A stretch of 47,018 nucleotides of DNA, taken from NCBI GenBank assembly GCA_030770425.1, contig JASJFT010000294.1, positions 1-47,018 on the forward strand. Direction: 5' to 3'. The DNA comes from Darksidea phi (Eukaryota; Ascomycota; Dothideomycetes; Pleosporales; Lentitheciaceae). The notes beneath the pieces were generated by a model, which was not told the origin of the DNA, did no database searches, and saw nothing but the letters and a program-made list of their open reading frames with translations. Of the stretch, positions 19,753-31,217 are shown in pieces. Position 1 is the stretch's first letter. Each line of letters begins with the position of its first letter. A program made the position numbers and the translations under genes.

Positions 19753-20383
19753 CCGTTTCCATCCTCCTCCCCACGCGGCGCTGGCCCAGATGCTGGACCT
19801 GAACGCCTGAACACCGCATCGGACGACCTGGGCGGCATCCGCACCCCATCGACACCACTCCCCCGGCCAACATCACGCCCGCCGACCTCACGCCCGCCGA
19901 CATCATCCCCCCCACCGACGGCTACATGTTACTCGCGCCCACGCCCACCACGACGACCACGACCACGACCACGCCCACGTCGGCGCCGAATCCCAAAGGA
20001 GCACCGGCTGCGACCGCCCGGCGTCACCCACCGCCATCCAGAGCAGCACGCGGGACCTGAGGGACGGGGACGGCGAACGCACCATCGCGCCCGAGGCAGC
20101 GCTACCGGCGAGCAGCGCATACGGCGGCGAAAGGCGGGCCAGCTGGTCCACGGGTCCCCCGGGTCCACGGGTCCACGGGCCCACGGTTCTCTCTGGCATT
20201 TGGCGTGTCTGTGGTCGTGGTTCGCGGTTCGCAGCTCGCAGCTCGCAGTCGGCCGTCTGCAGCGGGCCGGTGGAGAGAGCAACGACCGGCGCCGCGGGAC
20301 CATACATAGCGCCAGTCTGCGGTGCCCTCTCTCGCATTCCCTCCTCGTCCAGCGCACCGCGGTGAGCGCGAAGCCGCCCCGCC

Positions 20384-22202
20384 ATGGAGGCTCTCGATGC
20401 CACCCGCAGGCAAAGGTCCGTGTTTGTCTCGCTCCACTCCAGCCTCCATCGCTGTTCTATGGCTACCCACCTGCTAACATGCCGCGTAGCTTCTGCCTGC
20501 CCTCTCTGAGCCAGCTAGATGCCGACAGAAGCAAACGGGAAGCCGCCGATGCGCAGCGGAAACACTCCATGGCCAGCCTGTTGCACCCATTCAGCAATCA
20601 CCAATCCTCGCCCGCCAGCGCAGGCCCGGGCCCGCTGGGCGGCTTGCTCTCCCCGCCAGAGTCACGGCGGACATCCGACGACAACAATGAGCAGCAAAGA
20701 GCACCGGTCCGCCAGTCCTTGCCGTCTATACATGAAGCATTGGCAAGACCAGACCTGCCGGTGGCATTCTCAGCGCCACCACCTCTCGCCCCTCCCTCTG
20801 CCCCCCAATCGGCTACGCAGTCCTATTTCCCCCGCCCGCCGACGACGTCGCCCACCGACCACCGCGCGAGAGCCTTCTCGACCGATTTCCGCGCCACTCA
20901 GGGCACTGGCAATCCCTTTTCCCGCCCACCCAGTCCATTCCTGAGCGCGTCGGCCTCCACAGCGCCCCCTCCGCCACCAGCCCAAACCCAGTCGTCGGGG
21001 CCCGACTCCTTACCACGCGCATCCGTCTCGGAAGCGCGCCCGTCCTATCCAGAGTTGCGACCGTCCTTCCCATCGCCCCGCCCCTCATTTTCAGCTCCAG
21101 CTCCAGCTCCCCAGCATAATCCCAGGCTGCCAACTCTGCATCCTCTGCGCACGAATCAGTCTCCTCCTCCTGGCCCTAGCCAGTCGAACGTGCCCCACTC
21201 CAGCTACCCCCCGCAACAGTCGCCCGCGCACGACTCCTCTGGTCCTCAATCCGCGGGTCCGATGAACCCCAACTATGGCTATTCGCAGCACCCGTCAAAC
21301 TATCCACTATCGGCCCCCGCCCCAGGTGTGCAGAGCTCTCAGTATCCTCCTTCCGCTGCGACGTATTCCGCCCCAGCACGACCATTTCCCCCTCCTCCGA
21401 CATGGCCCGACGACCTTCCGGCCGAGGAGAAGATAAGCCGTTTCACTTTAGCAGGCTATGGCGAGTCCATAAAGCGACAGCTGGAAAGCTTCGACCTGGA
21501 AGCCTCCCTCAATGAGGTAGGGCAACCGGACCATGATTTAATGTCCAATTCGCTAACTGTGCTAGATGGTCGACGGTGCGGGGCGGATAATAGAGTTTTC
21601 AAAAGAGTACAGGCAACGGACTCAGTATCAGCGAATCGGTGTGACACCACAGTCGATGCCCCCACTAGAAGAGGTGCAAGGTATGCTCCAGCATAGCGAC
21701 AGAATACAAGTCTCCCTGCAACGCATGCGAGACGTCATCTTCAACCATCAACGACAAAGCATGGTGGCGGAGCCGCCACCGGAAATACGCTATCCGGGGA
21801 CGAATGGTGTCGAGTACGAAGCTCGAGCCGATTACGTCGAGGATGGCAAAGGCTTCGTAGTCCCTGACATGAAGAAGATACGACGAGGAGTAAGTAGCTC
21901 TCTCCACTTTGAATAGTACCATGGATTCATCTCTAACAAGCCTCTTCAGAGAGCCGCCCCGCCCGGACGGTGTCATAGCTGCAACCGAGCCGAGACTCCC
22001 GAATGGCGACGAGGTCCGGATGGAGCCAGAACGCTTTGTAATGCCTGTGGTCTTCGTGAGTTGGCACCAATCTCAGGATAATTTCACCGGCTCACCATTT
22101 TCAGATTATGCAAAGTTGACCCGCAAAATGGGTGGCAAGAACGCCATGACCGGCTCGAACCTTCGGCCCAAATCGCTCGACCAAGGATCGTCGACGGCGT
22201 AA
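20384..22202 (+). CDS. nsdD: NsdD-type GATA transcription factor
   Basis: Five exons are inferred: 20384-20415, 20490-21516, 21566-21889, 21950-22055 and 22105-22202, giving 528 residues. Four introns of 74, 49, 60 and 49 bases have GT...AG ends; the first two have clear CTAAC branch points. The N-terminal half is Pro/Ser-rich and contains LPSIHEAL. The end carries one GATA zinc finger with Cys spacing C-x2-C-x18-C-x2-C (CHSC ... CNAC). This type IVb finger is followed by [10 protein letters not shown], the arrangement seen in NsdD. The finger is split by two introns, so it is visible only after splicing. NsdD is a nuclear regulator that promotes sexual development and restrains conidiation in Aspergillus. 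A second in-frame ATG at 20479 lies inside intron 1 and would give an alternative start if that intron is retained. Confidence 0.92.
20416..20489 (+). other. first intron of nsdD, contains an alternative start codon
   Basis: The 74-base intron begins GTCCGT and has GCTAAC 11 bases before its TAG end. An ATG at 20479-20481 within it is in frame with exon 2. Spliced mRNA begins [11 protein letters not shown]; unspliced mRNA could begin MPRS at the internal ATG. Confidence 0.65.
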
Positions 22203-24091
22203 TCACACTTCCTCATTACTATCAAACATCTTGGATCTAGACTACAACCAGGCTGCTAGAACCAGCCCACTTTGAACTTTCGCGTTCCCAGCCTCGATTT
22301 CATCAAAAAAAGTCATTTTCAACGTCCTTGATCATGCGCTGGTTCTCGAGTATCTCGGCGCTGCGTCGAAAGTTTCATTCACCAGTTCATCACGGAAAGG
22401 AGCTCAGGCGCGTCTAATGAAAACATTGCATTTACGGAAATAGGAACATTGGGAGGTATGAGCTTTTCGTCTTATTAGAGACGCAGGGACATGGCTTTGT
22501 AAATTTAATAATAGCGCGCTGTTTGGGATTGGGATGGCCTTCTTATCCGTCGTTATACCAGCAATCGGCTTGCATTTTGGCACATACACATCCGCAGGCT
22601 TTTGGGCTTCGCGCAGGACGGACAGGCGTTCTTTCATTCTGGCGTTGGGGAGGATATGTATGTGCGGGCGGACATCCCTTCGTACGATGTGCACTTTTTA
22701 GGGGTGGACCAGATTTCGTGGTAGATCAGTTGAGGCCTTTGAGCCCATGAAGATTTCGCCTGGTAGGCACATCAAAAGATATCTGTTCCACCTTCACTAG
22801 TTGCTTGATCGTGATCAACACCCCTTTAGAACCCCTCCCGCAAATGTAGGAGGCTTTCACGGGGATGGTGGGAAACGGGGCGGGAAGGGCGCTTAGAGTT
22901 GAGTAGTAAGAGGGGTCTAGTAGATGCTGGATGGGCAGGAATATTCTTAGAGTACAATTGCTACACGGGGCATGGTCCTCTGTCTTACAACGAAGCATGC
23001 CGCATCTGTCAGACGACGGCTCGGGTGGGTTGCACCGCCAACCTTGTGCTCCCCGCGCCCGTATGCAACACGCCTAGAGCGGCATTTTGACCGATAACTT
23101 TGGGCCGTCGTGGTATCTTGTGGGCACCCCTTTTCTCCATGCAGGGCGCGATCAATTCGATCATCCCGCGCGCCTTCGGACCTTGGTACGCGAAGCCGTG
23201 TCCTATCGAGCAGTACCGTCGTGATGGGACGCTCTGTATCCTCTGTATTATTGGGCATGTGACCTCCCGTGGATCTGCCAGCTCACTCCTTGCTCGAAAT
23301 GGATCATCGGACGATGCTTTTTGCAAGACGGTCGACATATCACCTGTTGTGCCCCACTCTTGCGCATCCCTTGCCGCTGTCATTGTCATCGCTTGTGAGG
23401 TGCGCTGAACGGCCACACGCCTTGAAACGATGATTGTATAGTATCTATTTGCGCGGGCGCTCCACCTCTCAAAATACATTTTTCGCACGTGGGTCGGGCC
23501 GCAGTAGCACATACCACTGCTCAGTAACGGTCTCTGCAGGTTCGCTGTGCTGCTAGACGTGCTGTCAGTCTTCCTGAGCAACGTCGTGCGGTTGATGAAA
23601 TTGAGCACTTGGGCTGCAGTTAGGGGGTTACCGGGGCAGTGGACGTCTGGTTTCTGTATGGCCACAGAGAAAGAGTGCGACCGTCATCGGCAAGGGAGGG
23701 ACGCCTTCCTCAAAACGGCTAGCGCATCAATTCTACAGTATACCTCATTAATAATCATCCCTTCATGTCAATTCATCTCACGCTGGCACCTGCTTCCTAC
23801 TGTACCATACACTTCTCAGTCACACCGACCGTCTGAACTCGCAGACAACCCTTGGCTTGGGCATTGCGAAGGGTCAGAAAACCTCGCGTGCTGCAGTGTC
23901 GCCGCTAAAGTTAGATTTTCTGCGGTGCGCCCCGACAATCCACTCACGTTCACCTCGCCGTCAGGGATCGGCTCCTCCCACTCTAAGCACTGGCCTGTGT
24001 ATATCTTCGTTTTATTGGACCAGGACCCCTTTCCTGCGCAGGTCTGACTAGGGATGGGGCTGCTGTGAGACATACACGTCCGCTTTGCGAC
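22203..24091. other. intergenic region between nsdD and glutamate-cysteine ligase gene
   Basis: These 1.9 kb hold no recognisable gene. A 218-codon minus-strand frame (23665-23009) has no domain and looks like chance. The nsdD 3' end and the promoter of the next gene must lie here. Confidence 0.5.
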
Positions 24092-26362
24092 ATGAACCGG
24101 CTAACTATATTAAGCGCTCTCGGGACGCCGCTCGAGTGGCCAGAGGCCAAAAAGGTCGCCGACCAGGTTCGCAACTGGGGGATTGAGGTAAGCGCTGGGA
24201 GCATCGATTGGTGATGGTTTTGTTGAGGTGTCCTGCAGCAACTCCTTGCTATATGGCACAATGCCAAGGGGAAAGAAAGGGATGCGTTGCTCTGGGGAGA
24301 CGAGGTAGATCCAGGCCTAATTGTGGTGCAAGCTGTGACTGATTATTGCTTCAGGTTGAATATCTCGTTGTGTGTTACGACGAGAAGCAGCGTAAAGTTC
24401 GACTTTCGCTAAGGCAGGCGGATATTCTCGCGGCTTTGGCCCATGATGAGAAGTTGTTGAACCAAGGGGGTGGAGTGCCTGATGTGCAGAGAGGGACTGC
24501 CAAGTGAGGAATCATGCTCATCGTAGACGCTAACCATGTTGATCATTTTAGGGAGACCGACACCACTGCCCCTGTCTTTCATCCCGAGTTTGGACGCTTC
24601 ATGCTGGAGGCTACCCCCGGGAAGCCATGGGGAATCGGGTTCAAAGACCTGCTCGATGTTGAACGAAACATGAAATGGAGGTAGGCCCTGATACCGCCTC
24701 AACTTCTCGAATGAAAATCTCATCACTCTGTAGACGCACGATAGCCAAGGACCACATGGCTAAAGATGAGTATCCGATCACACTAACGACGTTTCCGCGG
24801 CTGGGCTCACCAGACTGCACTGTGCCATCGTACCCTGTTTCCGGGCCGAAGTTAAGGTCTCAGTATGTGCCCGATGAGATCGCCAACCCGCATATCCGGT
24901 TTCCGACTCTTGCGGCGAATATCCGGTGGCGGAGAGGAAGAAAGGTTGAGATCAATGTGCCGGTCTTCAAGGATGAGAAGACTCAGTGGCCGTTCAAAGA
25001 TCCGACTGTGAACTATAACCTCCATCAGTGGCCTGAGGACGACGATGTTCGAAATGGCGCTGCGAAAGACAACCATATTTATATGGATGCTATGGCTTTT
25101 GGTATGGGGAGTTGCTGTTTGCAGATCACGTTCCAGGCCAAGAACATCGAAGAGGGTCGCAAGATGTACGATCAGCTCAGCCCTCTTGGGCCGATTCTCC
25201 TTGCGTTGACAGCAGCGACGCCAGTCTACAAAGGTTTCCTCGCCGATACAGACGTGCGCTGGAACCAAATCAGCCGAGCAGTCGACGACCGAACCCCAGA
25301 GGAGCTTGGAGAGAAGGTCTGCTTCCATCGCTCTCTAACACAGGCGCATCATGCTGACATCTACCTTAGCCTCTCAAGAACGACAGGTGGCGCATCCCCA
25401 AATCCCGCTATGCCTCCAACTCAACCTACATATCCCAAGACTCCCGTCTGCGCCCCGAGTACCTGGACCCTGATCTTGTCGTTGACAAAGGCCTCAAACA
25501 GCGCCTCGTCGATGGCGGCATGGACGACCTCCTCGCCACACACTTTGCGCATCTTTTCATCCGCGACCCCATTGTGGTCTTCAACGAAGACCTGGAATCT
25601 CTAGATCTCTCTAAAGCCGATCACTTTGAGAACCTGCAGTCCACGAACTGGCAACACATGCGCTTCAAGCCGCCGCCGCCAAACTCGGACATGGGATGGC
25701 GTGTTGAATTCCGCCCAATGGAGATCCAGATTACGGATTTTGAGAACGCGGCGTTTAGCATCTTCATCGTGCTCATCACACGTGCCATTCTCTCCTACAA
25801 CCTAAACTTCTACATCCCCATCGCCCGAGTGTCCGAGAACATGGAAACAGCGCACATCCGCGACGCGCTCTCAAGCCAGAAATTCTGGTTCCGCAAAGAG
25901 CCCTTCAGCTCGCACTCTTCCTCCCGCCCCAGCGGTACCGGTACCGGTACCTCTACCCCCGCCGAGCTCAGCAGACCGCCCACACCGACCGGCCCCGTGG
26001 AAGATGAATACGAGAAAATGACCATCAACGAGGTCATCAACGGACAGCAATCGGCTACCGGGGAAAGCGGCTTCCCGGGCCTTATTCCGCTTGTAGAATC
26101 GTACCTTGACAGTATGAACGTTGATGTCGAGACGAGGTGCGAGCTCGCGCGATACCTCGACCTCATCCGTAAGCGTGCTGATGGGACGTACTGGACGGCG
26201 GCGAAGTGGATAAGACATTTTGTGCAGACGCATCCGGCGTATGAACAAGACAGTGTGGTGAGTGACGAGATCAACTATGATCTTGTGAAGGCTGCGGAGA
26301 GGATCACGGAGCAGGAGGGGAGGGATGGGTTTGCGAGGGAGATGTTTGGGCGTCTGCGGTAG
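24092..26362 (+). CDS. gcs1: glutamate-cysteine ligase catalytic subunit
   Basis: Six exons are inferred: 24092-24187, 24239-24304, 24355-24503, 24552-24680, 24734-25316 and 25370-26362, giving 671 residues. The five introns of 48-53 bases all keep frame. The protein starts with LGTPLEWPEAKK and continues with LLWGDEVEYLVV, HPEFGRFMLEATPG and FGMGSCCLQITFQ, all hallmarks of eukaryotic gamma-glutamylcysteine synthetase. It joins L-glutamate to L-cysteine with ATP, the rate-limiting first step of glutathione synthesis in the cytosol. A Ser/Thr/Gly/Pro linker (nt about 25912-25990) interrupts the conserved C-terminal part and includes three GGTACC units. The last intron starts with the weaker donor GTCTGC, but its CTGAC branch point and reading continuity support it. 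The gene is in the same orientation as nsdD and the SREBP gene. Confidence 0.95.
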
Positions 26363-28021
26363 ATGAAGGGTTAAGGAAGAGAGGGAGACGTGAGTGGCAG
26401 AAGCGAGAAAGTGTTGGGATTGCTTGGGTTATAGATGGCGCGTTGTGGGAAGAGGCAGGGTGTATAGACGGGTAAAGGGGTAGGGCTAAGTGTAGATGCG
26501 CATTAGAGGAGATCAATTTCTCATACATGTGGAGCCTGCATATAGCTACATCATATCGAAACATGCTTCCCGCATGCATCGTCCCATCTCCTGAGGGTTA
26601 GAGAGGAGATGGCGTCAACGCTTCCGGCTTTCCGAGGCCTGTTGGCTTGATATGCCGGGTCGATATTCAAATCCGCTGTCGGCCGTCCACACGAAATGAC
26701 TTCCTATCCTACTGGCCGCGGAGATGTCGCGAAGAGGCGTTTGGGCGGTATGGTAGGAGCAGGCCAATAGGGTGCGAGCTGGAAATCTTTGCGTCTCCCT
26801 TCTTTTACGCCAAAAACCATGTCCGAGTTTGTGACTGGGCCACGACTATCTGGTCAACTGCCTTTTCACGATCCAATGGCATGCCTCTTCGGGAGGGCTT
26901 GCAGAGAAGAGTGCCACGTGCGGCCGTCCCATCTCGTCCCCACTAGCTCGTGGTTCCTGGCCATGATCCGTGGATCGGCTCACCCTAGAGGCGTTCGGGG
27001 TTCCCGTGTGGATGTCATAGCGGCGCCGAGACGGCAGGCGAGAGGCGGGCGCGATGCAGATGTGCTCGGGGCGACGATGGTCGGCGGAGATTTGCTTCTT
27101 CGGTTCTTTTCAGGTCGGTTCCATCGAGTCGAGCCGAACGCAAAGCTTCTCGCTTCGGAGGGACGTTGGACAGGTCGGTGGGCACAAGGTCGGGTGGTGA
27201 CGAAAAAGCTCGGAGGGCAGCGGCGATGACGCGTGCTGGCGCGACTGCCATGTTCCACGGTTCCAGCAGCTGTCAAATGCCGCAGTACGCATGGCGTTGG
27301 CGAAGATGGTCCCCAAGCTGCCTTCGAGCGTAGAGGTGTCGCCAACGGAGAGCGAGGACTGCGGCCCTGGCCCCCCCGGCTGTTCCTGCCTGCTCTGGTG
27401 CGACGCGAGATCGGCAGGCGCGGCCAGGTAGGGGTCTCGCACAGCAGCAGTCTCGAATGCAGCGCTCTTAATCCAACGTCGACGTCGTTCCCGCTGTCCT
27501 TTCCTCCGCACTCCCCAACACGCCCACGCATCCTCGCAAGACAGGCGCCGCACGCAGCGCCATCGTCGGAGGCAGCCCGCCTCGGCCGTCGCACACTGCG
27601 CCCGAGTAATCGCCGCCGCCGCCGCCGCCGCATAAAGCTGCGTCTGCCCCGGTCTCGCGCCTACCGCTTTCGCTCGTTCTCAGCCCACCATATCACACCA
27701 CCGCTGCTCTCTCCCCGTCCTTCCGCATCCTCTCACACGCGCTCGGAAAGCTGGCCCCGGGCTCTCTAGCTGGCCACATCGTCCACTCAGCGCGTGCCGG
27801 TCCGCTTTTCCCTGTCTGGCTGCAGTTGCCCACCCTACGAGTCGATCTGCCCACCCAGGGCCGCAGACTGTGGGGGAGCGAACGCACTCGTTTTTGGCTG
27901 CATGCCATGATCTGAGCGGTGCCCCTACAACCGTTGGTAAGAAGTGCATTTCTCTAGACGCCGACTTTGGCGTCGCCGTTCCCCTGTGCCTGCCCTGCCG
28001 TCTGCTGCCGCAATCGCCGCA
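26363..28021. promoter_or_regulatory. upstream region of the SREBP gene
   Basis: These 1.66 kb lie between the glutamate-cysteine ligase stop and the SREBP start. They are GC-rich from about 26980 on, with a GCC trinucleotide run at 27611-27631. Long overlapping open frames on both strands carry no domains and are attributed to composition. The region probably holds the SREBP promoter and leader. Confidence 0.45.
27611..27631. repeat. (GCC)n trinucleotide run
   Basis: Seven consecutive CCG/GCC units lie about 400 bases upstream of the SREBP start codon. Confidence 0.9.
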
Positions 28022-28691
28022 ATGGAGCCGCTGTCTAACTGCAGCCCCGACGACGCGCTGGAGCTCGACGAGGTCGCCGTACGTGATCGTGGTGGCGTCG
28101 CGCCTCTCTGTCCAGCAACGCTAACCAGTGTGTCCCCCACAGGTCGGACCCTACTGTGTCTTCGACAGCTTCAAACCATCCCTCAGCCCTGCGGCTAACA
28201 ACCAGCCCATGGAGGACCCCATCATGTCGAACGACTTCACGTTTAACGGAGGGGTGCGCCCGTCCTGGCTCACCACTGCCGAGGACGAGATGCCGCTGGC
28301 CGCGCCGTCCACCGACCTTGCAGGAAACACTTGGAACGAATTCATGGCCTGGGACTCCAACGGGGCCCAAAGCCCCGACGTCAAGGCCAGCGGTCCCGCC
28401 GGCTTCCGCAAACCTGAACAGCAGCGCCCGCCCATCTTCGATCGCCGTCAGAACTCGCAACTACGCGACCCCGCTCTGGACATCCCAACCACATCCGCAA
28501 TGTCCGGCCAGGCCAGCAACGCGCCATTCGCATTCGGCGAAAACGTCGCCCTCACACCGGCATTCGACTTCGATGCCAATACATTAAGCTCCCCATCTTC
28601 TGGCGAAGGCACGCACCATGGCACTTTCTACCCAACGCCTATGTGGCAGCAGCAGCAGCAGCAGCAGCAACGACAACAACAGCAACAACAA

Positions 28692-28729
<38 letters not shown>

Positions 28730-31217
28730 GCAACAGCAACAGGCCAGCGACAACCCCATGTTTTCTCCGCCACGGTACGGCCAGCCGGGCGTCTCCGCTG
28801 CTCCGGTCCCTGTATCGAACACACCAAGTCTCCATCGCAGCCACAGCCCTAGCTCAGTACGCAATGGCCGTACCAGCTCGTCATCGGCACATTCGACGCC
28901 AGAGCCCGTCCCGGACAACCCGAAGAAGAGGAAGTTGTCTACCGATGATATCGTCTCGCCCCCAACAGGAAAGAAAGAAAAGGCCCAGCCCCCGAAAAAG
29001 ACTGCACATAACATGATCGAGAAAAGGTATCGGACCAATCTCAACGACAAGATTGCCGCCCTGCGCGATAGTGTACCCAGTCTGCGAGTCATGTCCCGTG
29101 GAAATGGCACTGGAGAGGAAGAAGACGACCCTGAGGATCTCGAAGGGCTCACCCCGGCCCACAAACTTAACAAGGCTACAGTATTGTCCAAAGCGACCGA
29201 ATACATCAGGCACCTGGAAAAACGGAACAAGCGTCTACAAGAAGAGGTTGACACCCTGAAGACTCGCATTGATAGTTATGAGAAGATGGGGATATCGGGT
29301 CCTATGTCATTGCACGGACCTGTCGGCACACCGGAAGGAAGTAGGTATCAAGACGATCCATTTGCGCCACCGCATACCATGTCCATGTCCGGCCCGCCGC
29401 AAGGGATGATTCCAGTACCTGAGCACATCGCGAACCTGCGCCAGGGACTCCCGCCCCAACAACATTTTGCGCCCGCTTATCCCCCATATTCTGGTGCATC
29501 CCGTCCTGGGGTCACAGGACCGCCGCTGGTCAATGCTCGCCGCAACAATGGCTTGATGGGAAAGCTCATGGTCGGCTCACTGGCAGGCCTGATGGTTCTG
29601 GAAGGTTTCGTCGAGCGACAGCAGTCAAAAGAAGCGCCATCAGACCGTGGCCTGTTCGCACTACTTCCCATCAACTTTGGCGCTATTCTTGCTCCTCGCG
29701 TCTCGTTTGGCACAGCGAGCGCCCAGTTTCCTCTTGCGAAATTGCTGCTTGTCTTCGGTGCCATTTTCTACATCATCGCTCCGTTCTTCGATTTCAAAGC
29801 GAAGACGAAGAAGAAGAAGGCGACCCATACAGTCAACTTGGCTCGTGCACCTTCACTCGCATCGCCTGTAGAGGTGCGACGCAAGGCTTGGCTTACCGCA
29901 ATTCAGACGGTATGGGTCCCACGGCACAATTTCCTACTCGAGATAGCCGCTCTGAGTCTCAAAACGCTCAAGCTTAGCACACGGAAAATTATTGGCTGGC
30001 AAGGCTACGCTTTCCTCACTGGTATCACGAAAGAGCAAGAAGCTGGACGGGTTAAGGCCTGGAGCATAGCTCTGGATGCCCAACTCACTGGCGGCGACGC
30101 AGAGATCAGCAAGAGCCGATTGGTTTTGACCTTGATGGCATCTGGCACACTACCGGATACGCCTGAACGGCTTATGCTCAAAGCACTGCACATCCGGGTT
30201 CTGCTCTGGGAGCTCGCTAATGCCGGCCACGGTCTGTCGTGGATGTTCGACAACTTGAGTGCTAAACTGTCTCGAAGGTACTGGAACATGGCCCGCAGCG
30301 AACAGCGGATCGCCGCCAATATGGCTTCCAGGCCAGATAGCGAAGCGGAACCCTTACCTGAGCATCTTGCAGTGCTATTGGAGATGGAATGCGATGCAGT
30401 GCTCGTTCCCTCCATCGTTCAACGTGCATATAACCTCGCTTGGAATCGATCCATTGGAGAACAGACGACCATTGATTGCTCAATGGACAGGATAGTGGAA
30501 GATTTCGCCATCTCCTCGCCATTGGATGCACTCGCGGCCTGGTATTCTAGCTACGTACTCGAGAAGGGCCTTGCCGGATATCTGGCATCCAGGAGCAACA
30601 AGACGAAGGAAAGTGTCAAGACTGCTCTATATCTTGCAGCCCGAACTGCACCTCCGGGCTCCCAATCGCATCTAAGGGCTCATGTCGCGCAAGCCGTTGT
30701 CCTTGATGACGAACCTGCCTTACGCCTCGCTACCGCATGTGCCGCACCACAGTCACCTACGACGCCATCTGGAGGGGCGGCACTCATGAACCTAGTCGGC
30801 GACACCCCAGTAGCAATAGACGTCCAAAAAGCCTTGACACTTGCCAAGTGCTACTCCCTGGTCGACTCCACCAATGCCGGAGCCCGTCGCCAGGCCATAT
30901 ACGTAGTCAACAACACGTATCTCCCCGAAGCGACTACGACACTTCTCAGCTTCATCGCAGGATATAAGCTGCTCAACCACTGTATCCAAGATCCGATGCT
31001 CCAAGCCCAAACAAGCTACGGTCTCGAACGCCTCGCCAGCTCACTCCGCATGTGGGTGGGTCATGAGACGGGTCGGCGCAGCGGGTTGTCTAGTAAAGTG
31101 CGAGGCCGCATTGTGAGCTGCTGTTTAGATGCGAGCAAGATGCTTGTTGGCCTTGCTGAACGCGAGGATGTGGATCCTGGCTATTGCAGCTCGAGCGTAA
31201 AGGGCGATGATGCCTGA
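28022..31217 (+). CDS. srbA: SREBP-type bHLH transcription factor with two membrane segments
   Basis: The ATG at 28022 opens a 57-base exon. A 64-base intron (28079-28142, GTACGT ... CTAAC ... CAG) is followed by one long exon to 31217, giving 1043 residues. The N-terminal activation region has a long glutamine tract (nt 28643-28741). The bHLH-zipper lies at about residues 303-390 and contains EKRYR; the tyrosine is the SREBP hallmark. A long acidic loop separates its helices. Two hydrophobic segments follow at about 489-507 and 549-570, then a large conserved tail of the kind found in fungal SREBPs (DUF2014). The family is held in the endoplasmic reticulum membrane and released by proteolysis at low sterol or oxygen, then activates ergosterol and hypoxia genes. 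SrbA/Sre1 orthology is inferred from architecture. Confidence 0.93.
28643..28741 (+). repeat. polyglutamine (CAG/CAA) tract in SREBP gene
   Basis: About 33 codons are almost all CAG or CAA, broken by one CGA arginine near the start. CAA interruptions are frequent, which normally slows length change. The tract lies in the presumed activation region before the bHLH domain. Confidence 0.95.

Larger units (their letters stand above)
18101..20383. promoter_or_regulatory. GC-rich region upstream of nsdD
   Basis: This very GC-rich stretch of about 2.3 kb leads to the nsdD start. It contains several simple repeats and long overlapping open frames on both strands, the largest being 495 codons on the minus strand (19844-18357). 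These are explained by scarcity of stop codons in GC-rich sequence. Their products are Arg/Pro/Ala-rich, without domains or a consistent frame. The most likely content is the promoter and a long 5' leader of nsdD. A real gene here cannot be ruled out. Confidence 0.5.

Noticed and set aside
18357..19844. 495-codon minus-strand frame as a protein gene
   Set aside because: It is one of several overlapping long frames on both strands in very GC-rich DNA, with Arg/Pro/Ala-rich products and no domain. Kept only as a finding to test.
23009..23665. 218-codon minus-strand frame as a gene
   Set aside because: There is no recognisable domain, no usable splice signals and no consistent codon pattern; it is likely chance.
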